Shown: positions 1 through 7,988 of the stretch, piece by piece | Position numbering within the stretch: position 1 is the first letter of the stretch | Layout: each line of letters begins with the position of its first letter | Assembly (NCBI GenBank): GCA_022843505.1 | Contig: JALHNN010000021.1 | Coordinates: 1 to 14,406, forward strand | Length of the DNA stretch: 14,406 nt | Reading direction: 5' to 3' | From: Sulfuritalea sp. | GTDB taxonomy: Bacteria; Pseudomonadota; Gammaproteobacteria; Burkholderiales; Rhodocyclaceae | Notes under the pieces: model-generated | The model's database searches: none | What the model was told of the DNA's origin: nothing | What the model saw: only the letters and a program-made list of their open reading frames with translations | Made by a program: the position numbers and the translations under genes

Positions 1-2
1 CC

Positions 3-1085
3 AATCCGGTCCGCGCTGTCGGCGAAATTTCCGCCGAACTGCGCGAGTTTCAGCAAGGGCAGGCGTTTCGCGCCAGGATCCAGGAGGTTCTCCCGGAAAA
101 CACCTACCGGGCGCTGGTCGCCGGCCGGTTGATGACGCTTTCCCTGCCCGAGGGGGCGAAGGCGGGCGATACGCTGGACCTGGTCGTCGTCGGACATACA
201 CGGCAGGCCATCGTGGCGCAGCGTGGCAGTGCGCCTGCGGGCCCGGAGATGGCGCCCTTCGAGAACGCGAGCCTTTCGCGCGCCGGGCAGCTGATCGCCA
301 CGCTGTTCGGGCCCGAGGGCGAATCCCTGCCGCCGGCCAGCCTCAGTCGGGGTGGCCCGGTGCTGGCGAAAGTGCCGGTAAACGGGGCCGAGATCGCCCG
401 CGAACTGCCGCCCAATCTCGCGCGCGCCGTGGCCGCCAGCGGCATGTTCTACGAGTCCCACCAGGCCGAATGGGCCCTGGGTCAACGTCCCCTGGCGAGC
501 CTTCTGGCCGAACCGCAGGGACGCTTTTCGCATCCGGCGCTAGTGCTCTGGGCCGCAGCTGGAGGCGACGAGGCGACGTCGCCGCGACCTGGCGAAGCCG
601 CCACGGCCACGCTGTCGCCAAGGGATCTGCAACAAGCCATCGCCGCTCGCGGCCCGCTACCCGGCGGGCAGCTCGAAGCCGAAATTCCCGCCGCCGCCGA
701 AAGGCTGCCGGCGATCCCGGATGAACTGCGTCCGCTGGTGCAGCAGCAACTCGAAGCCGGCGCCAGCAATCGGCTGGTCTGGCAAGGCGAGGTCTGGCCG
801 AATCAGGTCATGGACTGGGAAATCCGCCGCGACCAGTCGGGCCCCGGCGAAACAGCCGAACCGCAGGATGTCTGGCAAACGCGCCTGCACCTGAGTTTGC
901 CGCGGTTGGGCGAGATCGAGGTAAGGCTGCAACTCAACGGCCCGGTGGCCAACGTCATGCTGGCAGCGACGGAGGCGGCAAGCGGCACCCGGCTGGAGGC
1001 GGCGCTCCCGGGGCTGCAGCAATCCTTCGCCGCGGCCGGCCTGAACCTGGCCGGCGCACAGGTCAAGCGCGATGAATCCGCCTGA
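3..1085 (+). CDS. fliK: Flagellar hook-length control protein FliK, C-terminal part (5' end off window)
   Basis: The reading frame is open from the left edge, so the gene is cut at its 5' end; about 360 residues are visible. FliK is a secreted ruler that measures hook length and, with its C-terminal domain, triggers FlhB to switch export from hook to filament substrates. The last ~65 residues (about 870-1070) match the FliK C-terminal (Flg_hook) domain pattern, with LPRLGEIEVRLQL and a following LPGLQQSFAAAGLNL segment. The visible upstream part (LREFQQGQ, YRALVAGR, LPEGAKAGDTLDL) resembles the N-terminal region of betaproteobacterial FliK proteins, followed by an Ala/Pro/Glu-rich middle. A TTG/ATG pair at 129/132 could be mistaken for a start, but coding similarity continues upstream of it. 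The stop overlaps the next gene by 14 bases, suggesting translational coupling. Confidence 0.88.
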   Translation, partial: NPVRAVGEISAELREFQQGQAFRARIQEVLPENTYRALVAGRLMTLSLPEGAKAGDTLDLVVVGHTRQAIVAQRGSAPAGPEMAPFENASLSRAGQLIATLFGPEGESLPPASLSRGGPVLAKVPVNGAEIARELPPNLARAVAASGMFYESHQAEWALGQRPLASLLAEPQGRFSHPALVLWAAAGGDEATSPRPGEAATATLSPRDLQQAIAARGPLPGGQLEAEIPAAAERLPAIPDELRPLVQQQLEAGASNRLVWQGEVWPNQVMDWEIRRDQSGPGETAEPQDVWQTRLHLSLPRLGEIEVRLQLNGPVANVMLAATEAASGTRLEAALPGLQQSFAAAGLNLAGAQVKRDESA

Positions 1086-1389
1086 CGAGGACGGGAGGCG
1101 CAGCCTTGCCGTTGCCCTCAAGTACGCCGGCGGCGAGACGGCGCCGATGGTGGTTGCGAAGGGGCGCGGACTGATCGCCGACGAGATCATCGCACGCGCC
1201 CGCGAGCATGGCGTCTATGTCCACGAATCGCCGGCCCTGGTCGCGCTGCTCGCGCAAGTGGACCTTGATCACTACATCCCTCCGCAACTCTATGTTGCGG
1301 TGGCCGAACTGCTGGCCTGGCTCTACAAGGTCGAACGCGGCGAGCCGCCGGTATTTTCCGGCTTGGCCGAGAAAAACAATCCAAGCTAG
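1072..1389 (+). CDS. Stand-alone FlhB cytoplasmic-domain-like protein (EscU/YscU/HrcU switch family)
   Basis: This 105-residue protein aligns by eye with the C-terminal domain of the FlhB encoded further downstream in this window. AVALKY, VVAKG, the LIA helix, the E-x-P-x-L segment and the VAELLAWLY ending all correspond in order. It has no membrane part, and the stretch that would carry the autocleaving NPTH motif reads RRSLAVALKY, so it cannot undergo FlhB-type self-cleavage. Small paralogues of this kind are known beside fliK in many bacteria and are annotated as export apparatus switch proteins. In some species they can partly stand in for the FlhB C-terminal fragment. Here it probably acts in the cytoplasm with the export gate or FliK, which is an inference. 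Its ATG lies inside the fliK end (14-base overlap). Confidence 0.85.
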   Translation: MNPPDEDGRRSLAVALKYAGGETAPMVVAKGRGLIADEIIARAREHGVYVHESPALVALLAQVDLDHYIPPQLYVAVAELLAWLYKVERGEPPVFSGLAEKNNPS

Positions 1390-1478
1390 AATTGCGCCGT
1401 TCCCATGATTGCTGCCCGAGAGGCGTGCGGGGTCTTGGCCGTTGGCCGACTCCGGTACTGCCGGTATCCCGAACTGAA

Positions 1479-2282
1479 ATGACCACTCCGCCCAATTCGC
1501 CAGGCTCGAATCCCGCTGTACCGACGCGCTCGCTGGCCGATTTCCTGCCGGGTGACAAGTACAGCCAGTACCTGCTGACCAGCAAGAACGAGATGTTCGC
1601 GGTATGCCGTGGGCTCTCGGAGCATGTCTCGCTGATCAGCATGATTTTCAACGGCGGGCAGGACATGGTGTTGACAACCCTGATCAGCTGGGGCGAGAAC
1701 GGCATGCTCCTGGATTTCGGCGCCAGCAGCGAAATGAACGAGGCGGCGCTGAAGGCCGACAAGCTGTTCTGTTCCGCCCAGCTGGACAAGGTCGAGATCC
1801 AGTTCATCCTGCGCGGCGTCAGGCGTGTCGTGGTCGATGGTCGTCCGACATTTCATGCCCAGCTTCCGGACAGCATCCTGCGCCTGCAGCGGCGGGAATA
1901 TTTTCGGCTGCTGACACCGATCATCCATCCGCTGCGCTGTCGCCTCCGCTGCAACGATGCGTCGGGCGCCAGCATTGCGTTGAGCGCACCGGTCGTCGAT
2001 CTGAGCATCGGTGGTGTCAGTCTTTCGGGATTGCCGGCCGACCTGCCGCTCGAGACCGACATGCAGTTCGCCGACTGCAGCATCGACCTTCCGGAGGGTG
2101 GCAGCATTGCCACCACGCTCAAGCTGCGCTGGGTAAGCGAAGTCGTCAGTCGCAGCGGAGTGCCGTCCAAGCGCGGGGGCTTCGAGTTCGTCCGCTTGCC
2201 GCATGCGGCGTCGACGCTGATCCAGCGCTACATCACGAAAACCGAGCGCGAGCGCAAGGCGCGCGAATCCGGACAGGTCTGA
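1479..2282 (+). CDS. ycgR: YcgR-like PilZ domain flagellar brake protein
   Basis: The 267-residue protein has the two-domain build of YcgR. Residues ~15-130 form a YcgR N-terminal domain (SLADFLPGDKYSQYLL onward). The C-terminal PilZ domain has both c-di-GMP contact motifs: R139-x3-R143 in the RREYFR segment, and D174-x-S176-x2-G179 in DLSIGG. YcgR proteins bind c-di-GMP in the cytoplasm and then bind the rotor or stator, slowing or biasing the motor. The context (between fliK and flhB, with stator genes downstream) supports that role. I chose the ATG at 1479 because the frame upstream of it (open to 1392) is Arg/Cys-rich and unlike the family, although no strong ribosome binding site is visible. 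A later in-frame ATG would cut into the N-terminal domain. Confidence 0.87.
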   Translation: MTTPPNSPGSNPAVPTRSLADFLPGDKYSQYLLTSKNEMFAVCRGLSEHVSLISMIFNGGQDMVLTTLISWGENGMLLDFGASSEMNEAALKADKLFCSAQLDKVEIQFILRGVRRVVVDGRPTFHAQLPDSILRLQRREYFRLLTPIIHPLRCRLRCNDASGASIALSAPVVDLSIGGVSLSGLPADLPLETDMQFADCSIDLPEGGSIATTLKLRWVSEVVSRSGVPSKRGGFEFVRLPHAASTLIQRYITKTERERKARESGQV

Positions 2283-2403
2283 CGGCTTTCCCCGCCGTCA
2301 CCGCCTTCGCCTCGGGGCAGTCCCCGCGGCAAAGTCGCCAAAGCGCAGACAAGCCATGTTCCGCGCTGCCTGAATAGGTCGAGGTTTCGGCGCTTTTTCG
2401 CCG
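2280..2403 (+). other. Three small stem-loops between ycgR and flhB
   Basis: The 172-base spacer 2283-2454 holds no gene. Three inverted repeats are visible. The first overlaps the ycgR stop codon (7-bp perfect stem 2280-2286 / 2294-2300, loop of 7). The second is CGGGG-CAGT-CCCCG at 2313-2326. The third is CGGCG-CTTTTT-CGCCG at 2388-2403, with the T-run in the loop. None is followed by a T-tract, so they are not classic intrinsic terminators. They could weaken read-through from ycgR or structure the flhB leader. I saw no convincing sigma-70, sigma-54 or FliA promoter in the spacer. Confidence 0.4.
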
Positions 2404-2454
2404 GCTCCCAATTGTCACTGCCGGGAATAATCCCCGTCATGGGAGAGACCGTCC

Positions 2455-3600
2455 TTGGCTGAGGAAAGCGACCTCGAGAAAACCGAACCCGCATCGGCGC
2501 GCCGGCTGGAGCAGGCTCGCGAGGAGGGCAATGTTCCGCAGTCGCGCGAGCTGATGGCCTTCATGGTGCTGGCGGCGGGCGCCGCGACATTCTGGATTCT
2601 TGGCGGCTGGATTGCCCAGCGCGCCGCCGACGTGCTGCGCCATGGACTCAGCTTCAGCCGCGCCGCCGCATTCGATCCCGTGGTGATGCGCGAGGGGGCG
2701 CTGGGACTGACGCTCGAGGCCTTTGTTGTGGCCGGTCCGATATTCCTTGCCGTGATCGTCGCCATCGCCGTCACGCCGTTGGCGATGGGAGGCTGGATAC
2801 TCTCTCCCAAGGCCATGCAGCTCGATCTGGCGCGCATGGACCCGGTGAAGGGTCTGGGGCGCATGTTTTCCAGCCAGAGCATTGCCGAGCTGGTCAAGGC
2901 CATCCTCAAGGCCCTGCTGATCGGTCTGGTTCTCTATTGGGTGGTGCGTCATGAGCAGGACAGGCTGTTTGCGCTGATCTCCGCCCCCATCGAGGTCGGC
3001 TTGACCTCCTTTTCCCAAGTGCTGTTCGTCAGTTTCGTGGCGCTGATCGCCGGGCTGGCACTGATTGCCGCGATCGATGTGCCCTTCCAGCTCTACCAGT
3101 ACCACCATCGCCTGAAGATGACCCGCGAGGAACTGCGCCGGGAAATGAAGGAGAGCGAGGGCGATCCGCAGCTCAAGGCGAGGATACGCAGCCAGCAGCG
3201 CGAAATGGCCCGCGGCCGGATGATGGCCGAGGTGCCGAAGGCCGACGTGGTGGTCACCAATCCGACGCACTACGCGGTCGCGCTGAAGTACGACGGGGCC
3301 CGCATGCAGGCACCGGTGGTCGTGGCCAAGGGGATGAACCTCATCGCCGAGCGCATCCGCGAACTGGCAGGCGAGAACCAGGTGCCCCTGCTCGAAGCGC
3401 CGCCCCTGGCTCGGGCGCTGTATCGCCATGCGGAAGTGGGCGATGCCATTCCGGCCGGGCTTTACTCTGCGGTGGCCGAAGTCATGGCCTGGGTATACCA
3501 GGTGAAATCCTTTGCTGCCGGGGCGGACGAAGTGGCTGAGCCGCTGGCGCCCCAGGACATCGCGGTGCCGCCGGGTCTGGATCCGGGAGTTCCGGCATGA
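2455..3600 (+). CDS. flhB: Flagellar type III export apparatus protein FlhB
   Basis: FlhB sits in the inner membrane as part of the export gate and controls the change from hook to filament substrates. The protein has 381 residues, the usual length. It begins with a typical FlhB N-terminus (SDLEKTEPAS...RRLEQAREEGNVPQSREL). Four hydrophobic segments follow at roughly 33-52, 88-110, 143-162 and 190-212, then a charged linker. The self-cleavage motif N269-P270-T271-H272 is intact, so normal autocleavage is expected. The C-terminal tail is Pro/Ala-rich. The start is TTG: it gives the conserved N-terminus and has a GGGAGA ribosome binding site at 2441-2446, while the nearby ATG at 2439 is out of frame. 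The stop overlaps flhA by 4 bases (ATGA). Confidence 0.96.
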   Translation: MAEESDLEKTEPASARRLEQAREEGNVPQSRELMAFMVLAAGAATFWILGGWIAQRAADVLRHGLSFSRAAAFDPVVMREGALGLTLEAFVVAGPIFLAVIVAIAVTPLAMGGWILSPKAMQLDLARMDPVKGLGRMFSSQSIAELVKAILKALLIGLVLYWVVRHEQDRLFALISAPIEVGLTSFSQVLFVSFVALIAGLALIAAIDVPFQLYQYHHRLKMTREELRREMKESEGDPQLKARIRSQQREMARGRMMAEVPKADVVVTNPTHYAVALKYDGARMQAPVVVAKGMNLIAERIRELAGENQVPLLEAPPLARALYRHAEVGDAIPAGLYSAVAEVMAWVYQVKSFAAGADEVAEPLAPQDIAVPPGLDPGVPA

Positions 3601-5684
3601 ACGACAGCCTGACCTTCCAGGACTTCCTCGAGCGCCTGAATCCGCGCCAGATGCTGGCGCCGCTGCTGATCGTCCTGATCCTGTCGATGATGGTGCTGCC
3701 GCTGCCGGCATTTGCGCTGGACGTGCTGCTGACCTTCAATATCGCGATCTCGATCATGGTTCTGCTGGTCGCGATGTACACGCGCCAGGCGCTGGATTTC
3801 GCGGTGTTCCCCACCGTCCTGCTGGTAACTACGCTGTTGCGGCTGTCGCTCAACGTCGCTTCGACGCGGGTGGTCCTGCTCCAGGGGCACACCGGCCCGG
3901 ATGCCGCCGGCAAGGTGATCGAGGCCTTCGGCCATTTCCTGGTCGGTGGCAACTACGCGGTTGGCATCATCGTCTTCATCATCCTGACGCTGATCAACTT
4001 CATCGTCATCACCAAGGGCGCGGGCCGGATTGCCGAAGTCGCGGCGCGCTTCACGCTCGACGCGATGCCGGGCAAGCAGATGGCGATCGACGCCGATCTC
4101 AACGCCGGACTGATCGGCGAGGACGAGGCGCGCAAGCGCCGTGCCACGGTGGCGCAGGAGTCCGAATTCTACGGTTCGATGGACGGCGCCTCGAAGTTCG
4201 TGCGCGGCGATGCCGTCGCCGGCATCCTGATCCTGTTCATCAACATCATCGGCGGCCTGATCGTCGGCGTCCTCCAGCACGACATGAATGCCGGCGACGC
4301 TGCCAAGGTCTATACGCTGCTGACCATCGGCGACGGCCTCGTCGCACAGATCCCGGCGCTGATCATTTCGACCGCCGCCGGCCTCGTGGTCACCCGCGTC
4401 GCTTCAGATCAGGACGTCGGCCAGCAACTCGTCGCCCAACTCTTCGGCAACCCCATGGTGCTGGCGCTGACGGCCGCGATCCTCGGCATCCTCGGACTGA
4501 TCCCGGGGATGCCCAACCTGGTGTTCCTGCTGCTCGCCGGCGGCCTGGGTTACCTTGCCTGGCGCCAGTTCAGCAAGCCGGCGCCTGGCGGCGGCGAAAT
4601 CGTCACGCCGGAACCGCCGGCTCCGGTCACGAGCGAGAGCCTGGAAGCCAGCTGGGCGGATGTTGCGCCGGTCGATGTGCTGGGTCTCGAGGTCGGGTAT
4701 CGCCTGATCCCGCTGGTGGATCGTGCCCAGAACGGCGACCTGCTGAAGCGCATCCGCGGCCTGCGCAAGAAATTCGCCCGCGACATCGGCTTCCTGCCGG
4801 CCCAGGTGCACATCCGCGACAACCTGGAACTGCGCCCGAATGCCTATCGCCTGATGCTGAAGGGCGTCACGATAGGGCAGGGCGAGGCATACCCGGGACA
4901 ATTTCTGGCGATCAACCCGGGCCGGGTTTCCGGCAGCCTGGCGGGGACGCCGACGCAGGATCCGGCCTTCGGCCTGCCCGCGATCTGGATCGACAGCGCA
5001 CTGCGCGAACAGGCCCACGTATTGGGCTATACCGTGGTGGACGCCGGCACGGTGGTTGCCACCCATCTGAATCACGTGATTCTTTCCCACGCCACCGAGT
5101 TGCTTGGCCGCCTCGAGACCCAGGCCCTGCTCGACCACCTGGCGACGGAGACACCCAAGCTGGTTGAGGACCTGGTACCCAAGCAGATAGGTTTGGGGGC
5201 GCTGCAGCGGGTATTGCAGAACCTGCTCGACGAGGGCGTGAATATCCGCGACATGCGCACCATCATCGAAACCATTGCCGAGCATGCGCCGCGTACTCAG
5301 GATCCGCTTGAACTGACCGCGCAGGTTCGGATTGCCCTGGGGCGTGCAATTGTGCAGCAGCTCTACCCGACCGGCAACGAGATGCCGGTGATGGCGCTCG
5401 ATCCCGCACTCGAGCGCTTGCTCGGGCAGGCCTTGCAGGGCGGCAGCGACGCCGGAGGCATCGAGCCGGGGCTGGCGGATACCCTGCTGAGCGAGACCGC
5501 CAACGCGGCCCGGCAGCATGAGGAACTCGGCCGGCCGGCCGTGCTGCTGGTGCCTGGGGCTTTGCGCTGGCTGCTGTCGCGCTTCCTGCGTCGTGCCGTG
5601 CCTGACCTCAAGGTGATCGCCAACGGCGAGGTGCCCGATTCCAAGATCATCAAGGTGACGTCCATCATCGGAGCCAGAACATGA
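3597..5684 (+). CDS. flhA: Flagellar export gate protein FlhA
   Basis: FlhA (695 residues, normal length) is the large integral inner-membrane component of the flagellar type III export gate. It forms a ring whose cytoplasmic domain docks chaperone-substrate complexes and couples export to the proton motive force. The N-terminal half has several hydrophobic segments and the conserved FHIPEP-family region (FPTVLLVTTLLRLSLNVAST, then the cytoplasmic loop RFTLDAMPGKQMAIDADLNA and EDEARKRR). The region after about residue 330 is a Pro-rich linker into the soluble C-terminal domain, which ends in GART. A GGGAG ribosome binding site lies at 3585-3589. The gene overlaps flhB by 4 bases upstream and flhF by 4 bases downstream, so these genes are clearly one translational unit. 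Confidence 0.97.
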   Translation: MNDSLTFQDFLERLNPRQMLAPLLIVLILSMMVLPLPAFALDVLLTFNIAISIMVLLVAMYTRQALDFAVFPTVLLVTTLLRLSLNVASTRVVLLQGHTGPDAAGKVIEAFGHFLVGGNYAVGIIVFIILTLINFIVITKGAGRIAEVAARFTLDAMPGKQMAIDADLNAGLIGEDEARKRRATVAQESEFYGSMDGASKFVRGDAVAGILILFINIIGGLIVGVLQHDMNAGDAAKVYTLLTIGDGLVAQIPALIISTAAGLVVTRVASDQDVGQQLVAQLFGNPMVLALTAAILGILGLIPGMPNLVFLLLAGGLGYLAWRQFSKPAPGGGEIVTPEPPAPVTSESLEASWADVAPVDVLGLEVGYRLIPLVDRAQNGDLLKRIRGLRKKFARDIGFLPAQVHIRDNLELRPNAYRLMLKGVTIGQGEAYPGQFLAINPGRVSGSLAGTPTQDPAFGLPAIWIDSALREQAHVLGYTVVDAGTVVATHLNHVILSHATELLGRLETQALLDHLATETPKLVEDLVPKQIGLGALQRVLQNLLDEGVNIRDMRTIIETIAEHAPRTQDPLELTAQVRIALGRAIVQQLYPTGNEMPVMALDPALERLLGQALQGGSDAGGIEPGLADTLLSETANAARQHEELGRPAVLLVPGALRWLLSRFLRRAVPDLKVIANGEVPDSKIIKVTSIIGART

Positions 5685-7192
5685 CTGTGAGACGCTTCGT
5701 CGGCGCTTCGGCGCGCGACTGCCTGCGGCGTGCCAAGGAAGTCCTCGGCGCGGACGCCGTGGTCGTTTCCAACCGCGCGGTCGCCGGCGGGGTCGAGATC
5801 GTGGCAATGTCGCCCGAGAGCCTCGACGCCATATCGCAACAAATGCGTCCCACCGATGCCGCGGCGGCATCGCGGCCGGCAATGCCACCCCCGGCAGTCG
5901 CTGACGATGAGGACTATACGGTTTCCCTGTCTGCGGCACGAAGGGAGGCGGCGCGCCAGCCGGGGCCGCCACTGGTCCGCCCCTGGGCGCCGCAACGTCT
6001 CGATGTTCCCGCGGGACGGGCGGACATCGCCTCGAGTCAGGCGGCCGCTCCGGGGGCTGCCAAGCCCGCTGCTTCGGTCGCGGCCAAGCCTGCCGCGGCA
6101 GCGCACGCGCCGCGGTCTGCCGGCGCCAAGGCCGAGCGCGTCGCGCTGACGCCCGTGACGGACCGTCTGACCCCGCCACCGCACGAACCCCATCCTGCCG
6201 CTGCCGACCGTGTCCGTTCTGCGCCGGTGCAGGAGTCCAGCCTGCAGACCGCGCAACTCATCGACGAGGTGCGCGTCATCAAGGAACTGCTGGAACGCCA
6301 ACTGGCGGGCTTTGCCTGGGGCGAAATGGCCCGCGAGGCCCCCGCGCGGGCGCAGCTGCTTACGGAAATGCTCAGTTCCGGATTCTCGGGCAGCCTGGCG
6401 CGCCGCCTGGTGCAGGAAATGGCGCCCGACCTCAACCCGGATGAAGGCCGCAAATGGCTTACAGCGGCCATCAATCGCCGCCTGCGCACCCTGTCCTCGG
6501 AGGCGGATTTCATCGATCGTGGCGGCGTCTATGCCCTGGTCGGACCCACCGGCGTCGGCAAGACCACCACCACGGCCAAGCTGGCCGCGCGCTGCGTGGT
6601 GCGCTATGGCGCGGACAGCCTCGCGCTGCTGACCACCGATGGTTACCGGATCGGCGCCCACGAGCAGTTGCGCATTTACGGCCGCATCCTCGGCGTGCCG
6701 GTTTTTGTCGTGCGCGACGCGGAGGATCTGCGCCGCACCCTGGGCGATCTGCAAGGCAAGCACATGGTGTTGATCGACACGGTCGGCATGAGCCAGCGGG
6801 ACCGCATGGTCGCCGAACAGGCGGCGATGCTGTCGCGTTCCGGCGAAGTCAATCGCCTTCTGCTGCTGAATGCCGGCAGCCGCGGCGACACGCTGGACGA
6901 TGTGGTCAGATCCTACGGCGGCGAAGACCTCGCCGGCTGCATCCTGACCAAGGTCGACGAGGCCACGGCATTGGCGCCGGCCCTCGATTGCATCGTGCGC
7001 CACGGGCTGACGCTGAGCTACGTGGGCAACGGGCAGCGCGTGCCGGAAGACCTGCATTTGCCGAACCGCAAGTACCTGTTGCACCGCGCCTTCAAAGTCG
7101 GCGCTGGCGACACGGCGCACAGCCTGCGCAAGGAGGAGGTTGGGCTGACCTACACCGGGAATCGCGTTAGTCCAGGAGAAAGCCTTGCTTGA
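5681..7192 (+). CDS. flhF: Flagellar placement GTPase FlhF (SRP-type)
   Basis: FlhF is an SRP54/FtsY-family GTPase that marks the site of flagellar assembly, usually a pole, and recruits early basal-body parts. The 503-residue protein has three parts. The N-terminal segment is typical (RRFVGASARDCLRRAKEVLG, then VVSNRAVAGGVEIVA). Residues ~60-190 are a low-complexity Ala/Pro-rich linker. The NG domain follows, with the P-loop GPTGVGKT at 288-295, the G3 motif DTVGMSQRD starting at D366 (Val in place of the more common Ala), and the G4 motif TKVD at 423-426. The start overlaps the flhA stop by 4 bases and the end overlaps flhG by 8 bases. Pairing with flhG is the usual arrangement for control of flagellar position and number. 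Confidence 0.95.
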   Translation: MTVRRFVGASARDCLRRAKEVLGADAVVVSNRAVAGGVEIVAMSPESLDAISQQMRPTDAAAASRPAMPPPAVADDEDYTVSLSAARREAARQPGPPLVRPWAPQRLDVPAGRADIASSQAAAPGAAKPAASVAAKPAAAAHAPRSAGAKAERVALTPVTDRLTPPPHEPHPAAADRVRSAPVQESSLQTAQLIDEVRVIKELLERQLAGFAWGEMAREAPARAQLLTEMLSSGFSGSLARRLVQEMAPDLNPDEGRKWLTAAINRRLRTLSSEADFIDRGGVYALVGPTGVGKTTTTAKLAARCVVRYGADSLALLTTDGYRIGAHEQLRIYGRILGVPVFVVRDAEDLRRTLGDLQGKHMVLIDTVGMSQRDRMVAEQAAMLSRSGEVNRLLLLNAGSRGDTLDDVVRSYGGEDLAGCILTKVDEATALAPALDCIVRHGLTLSYVGNGQRVPEDLHLPNRKYLLHRAFKVGAGDTAHSLRKEEVGLTYTGNRVSPGESLA

Positions 7193-7988
7193 AGCCCGCC
7201 ACGACCTCCCGTCGGATCAGGCGGCGGGATTGAGGCGCCTGTTCCGGGCGCGGACCGGCAAGGCGATCGCCTTCGTCTCCGGCCGCGAAGCCTGCGGCCG
7301 CACCAAGCTGTTGGTGCAGACGGCGGCGGCCCTCGCGCAGAGCGGGGAGTCGGTCCTGGTGATCGACGAAAACGGCGGAAACGCGAATGTCCATGCCGCT
7401 TTCGGCCTGCGCCCGGCGCGGGATCTCCTTGACGCCGGCACCCGCGAAATTTCGATTTCGAGCCTGGTCCAGCCGGCGGTAGCCGGTTTGGGCGTCGTGT
7501 CGGCGGTGCGGCTCGCCGCCTGCCACAGCGGGTTCGATGCGGCGTCGGCGAACCGCCTCGACGGTGCCCTGCGCAGCCTGCAGCAGACGCATTCCTATGT
7601 TCTGATCGATTGCGCCGACCGCAGTCCGGAGCATCTCTCGCCCCTGGCGCTGGCGGCTCCCTGCATGGCTGTCGTGGTCGCGGCGCAGAGCACGGCGATT
7701 ACCCGTGCCTATGCGCTGATCAAGCGGCTGGCGCGGGAAAGCGGGCGCGAGGCATTCCAGGTCGTGATTACGCGCGCCAGATCCGACGAGGAGGCGCAGG
7801 CCATATTCCGCAACCTGCAGGCGACGGCTCTGGCCCACCTTGGTGTCCGGCTCAATTTTCTTGCCGGCGCGCGCCAGCCGGCGACAGATCACATTGCCGG
7901 TTTGCTGGGAGGCCGGGTGTTTCACGGCCCGCCCGGATTCGCATCCCTGCGCAGAAACTTGTCATCGACGGCGGGGGTGACGGCTTAG
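7185..7988 (+). CDS. flhG: FlhG/FleN-like MinD-family protein with degenerate ATPase site
   Basis: FlhG is normally a MinD-like ATPase that limits flagellar number, stimulates FlhF GTPase activity and, in some species, restrains a master regulator. This 267-residue protein has the fold signature and position of FlhG. The FlhF-activating N-terminal motif DQAAGLRRL is present at residues 11-19. However, the deviant Walker A reads SGREACGRTK (32-41) where SGKGGVGKT is expected: both lysines are Arg (34 and 39) and two glycines are lost. In switch I, DENGGNANVH begins at D61, but the second catalytic Asp is N63. Switch II (VLIDCAD) lacks the usual TGAG. ATP hydrolysis is therefore doubtful. The start is TTG with an AGGAG site 6 bases upstream (7174-7178), and it overlaps flhF by 8 bases. 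The C-terminal part still looks MinD-like. Confidence 0.85.
   Translation: MLEARHDLPSDQAAGLRRLFRARTGKAIAFVSGREACGRTKLLVQTAAALAQSGESVLVIDENGGNANVHAAFGLRPARDLLDAGTREISISSLVQPAVAGLGVVSAVRLAACHSGFDAASANRLDGALRSLQQTHSYVLIDCADRSPEHLSPLALAAPCMAVVVAAQSTAITRAYALIKRLARESGREAFQVVITRARSDEEAQAIFRNLQATALAHLGVRLNFLAGARQPATDHIAGLLGGRVFHGPPGFASLRRNLSSTAGVTA

Noticed and set aside
2311..2330. GG-N10-GC match upstream of flhB
   Set aside because: It comes from the GC-rich palindrome CGGGG-CAGT-CCCCG and does not resemble TGGCAC-N5-TTGC.
3512..5167. 551-codon plus-strand open frame inside flhB-flhA
   Set aside because: It is an alternative frame of flhA with an Arg/Pro/Gly-rich product, whereas the flhA frame matches its family end to end.
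4404..7120. Two long minus-strand open frames (4404-6179 and 5363-7120) opposite flhA and flhF
   Set aside because: Both are GC-driven shadows; their products are His/Arg/Gln-rich and unlike known proteins, while the plus strand holds clear genes.
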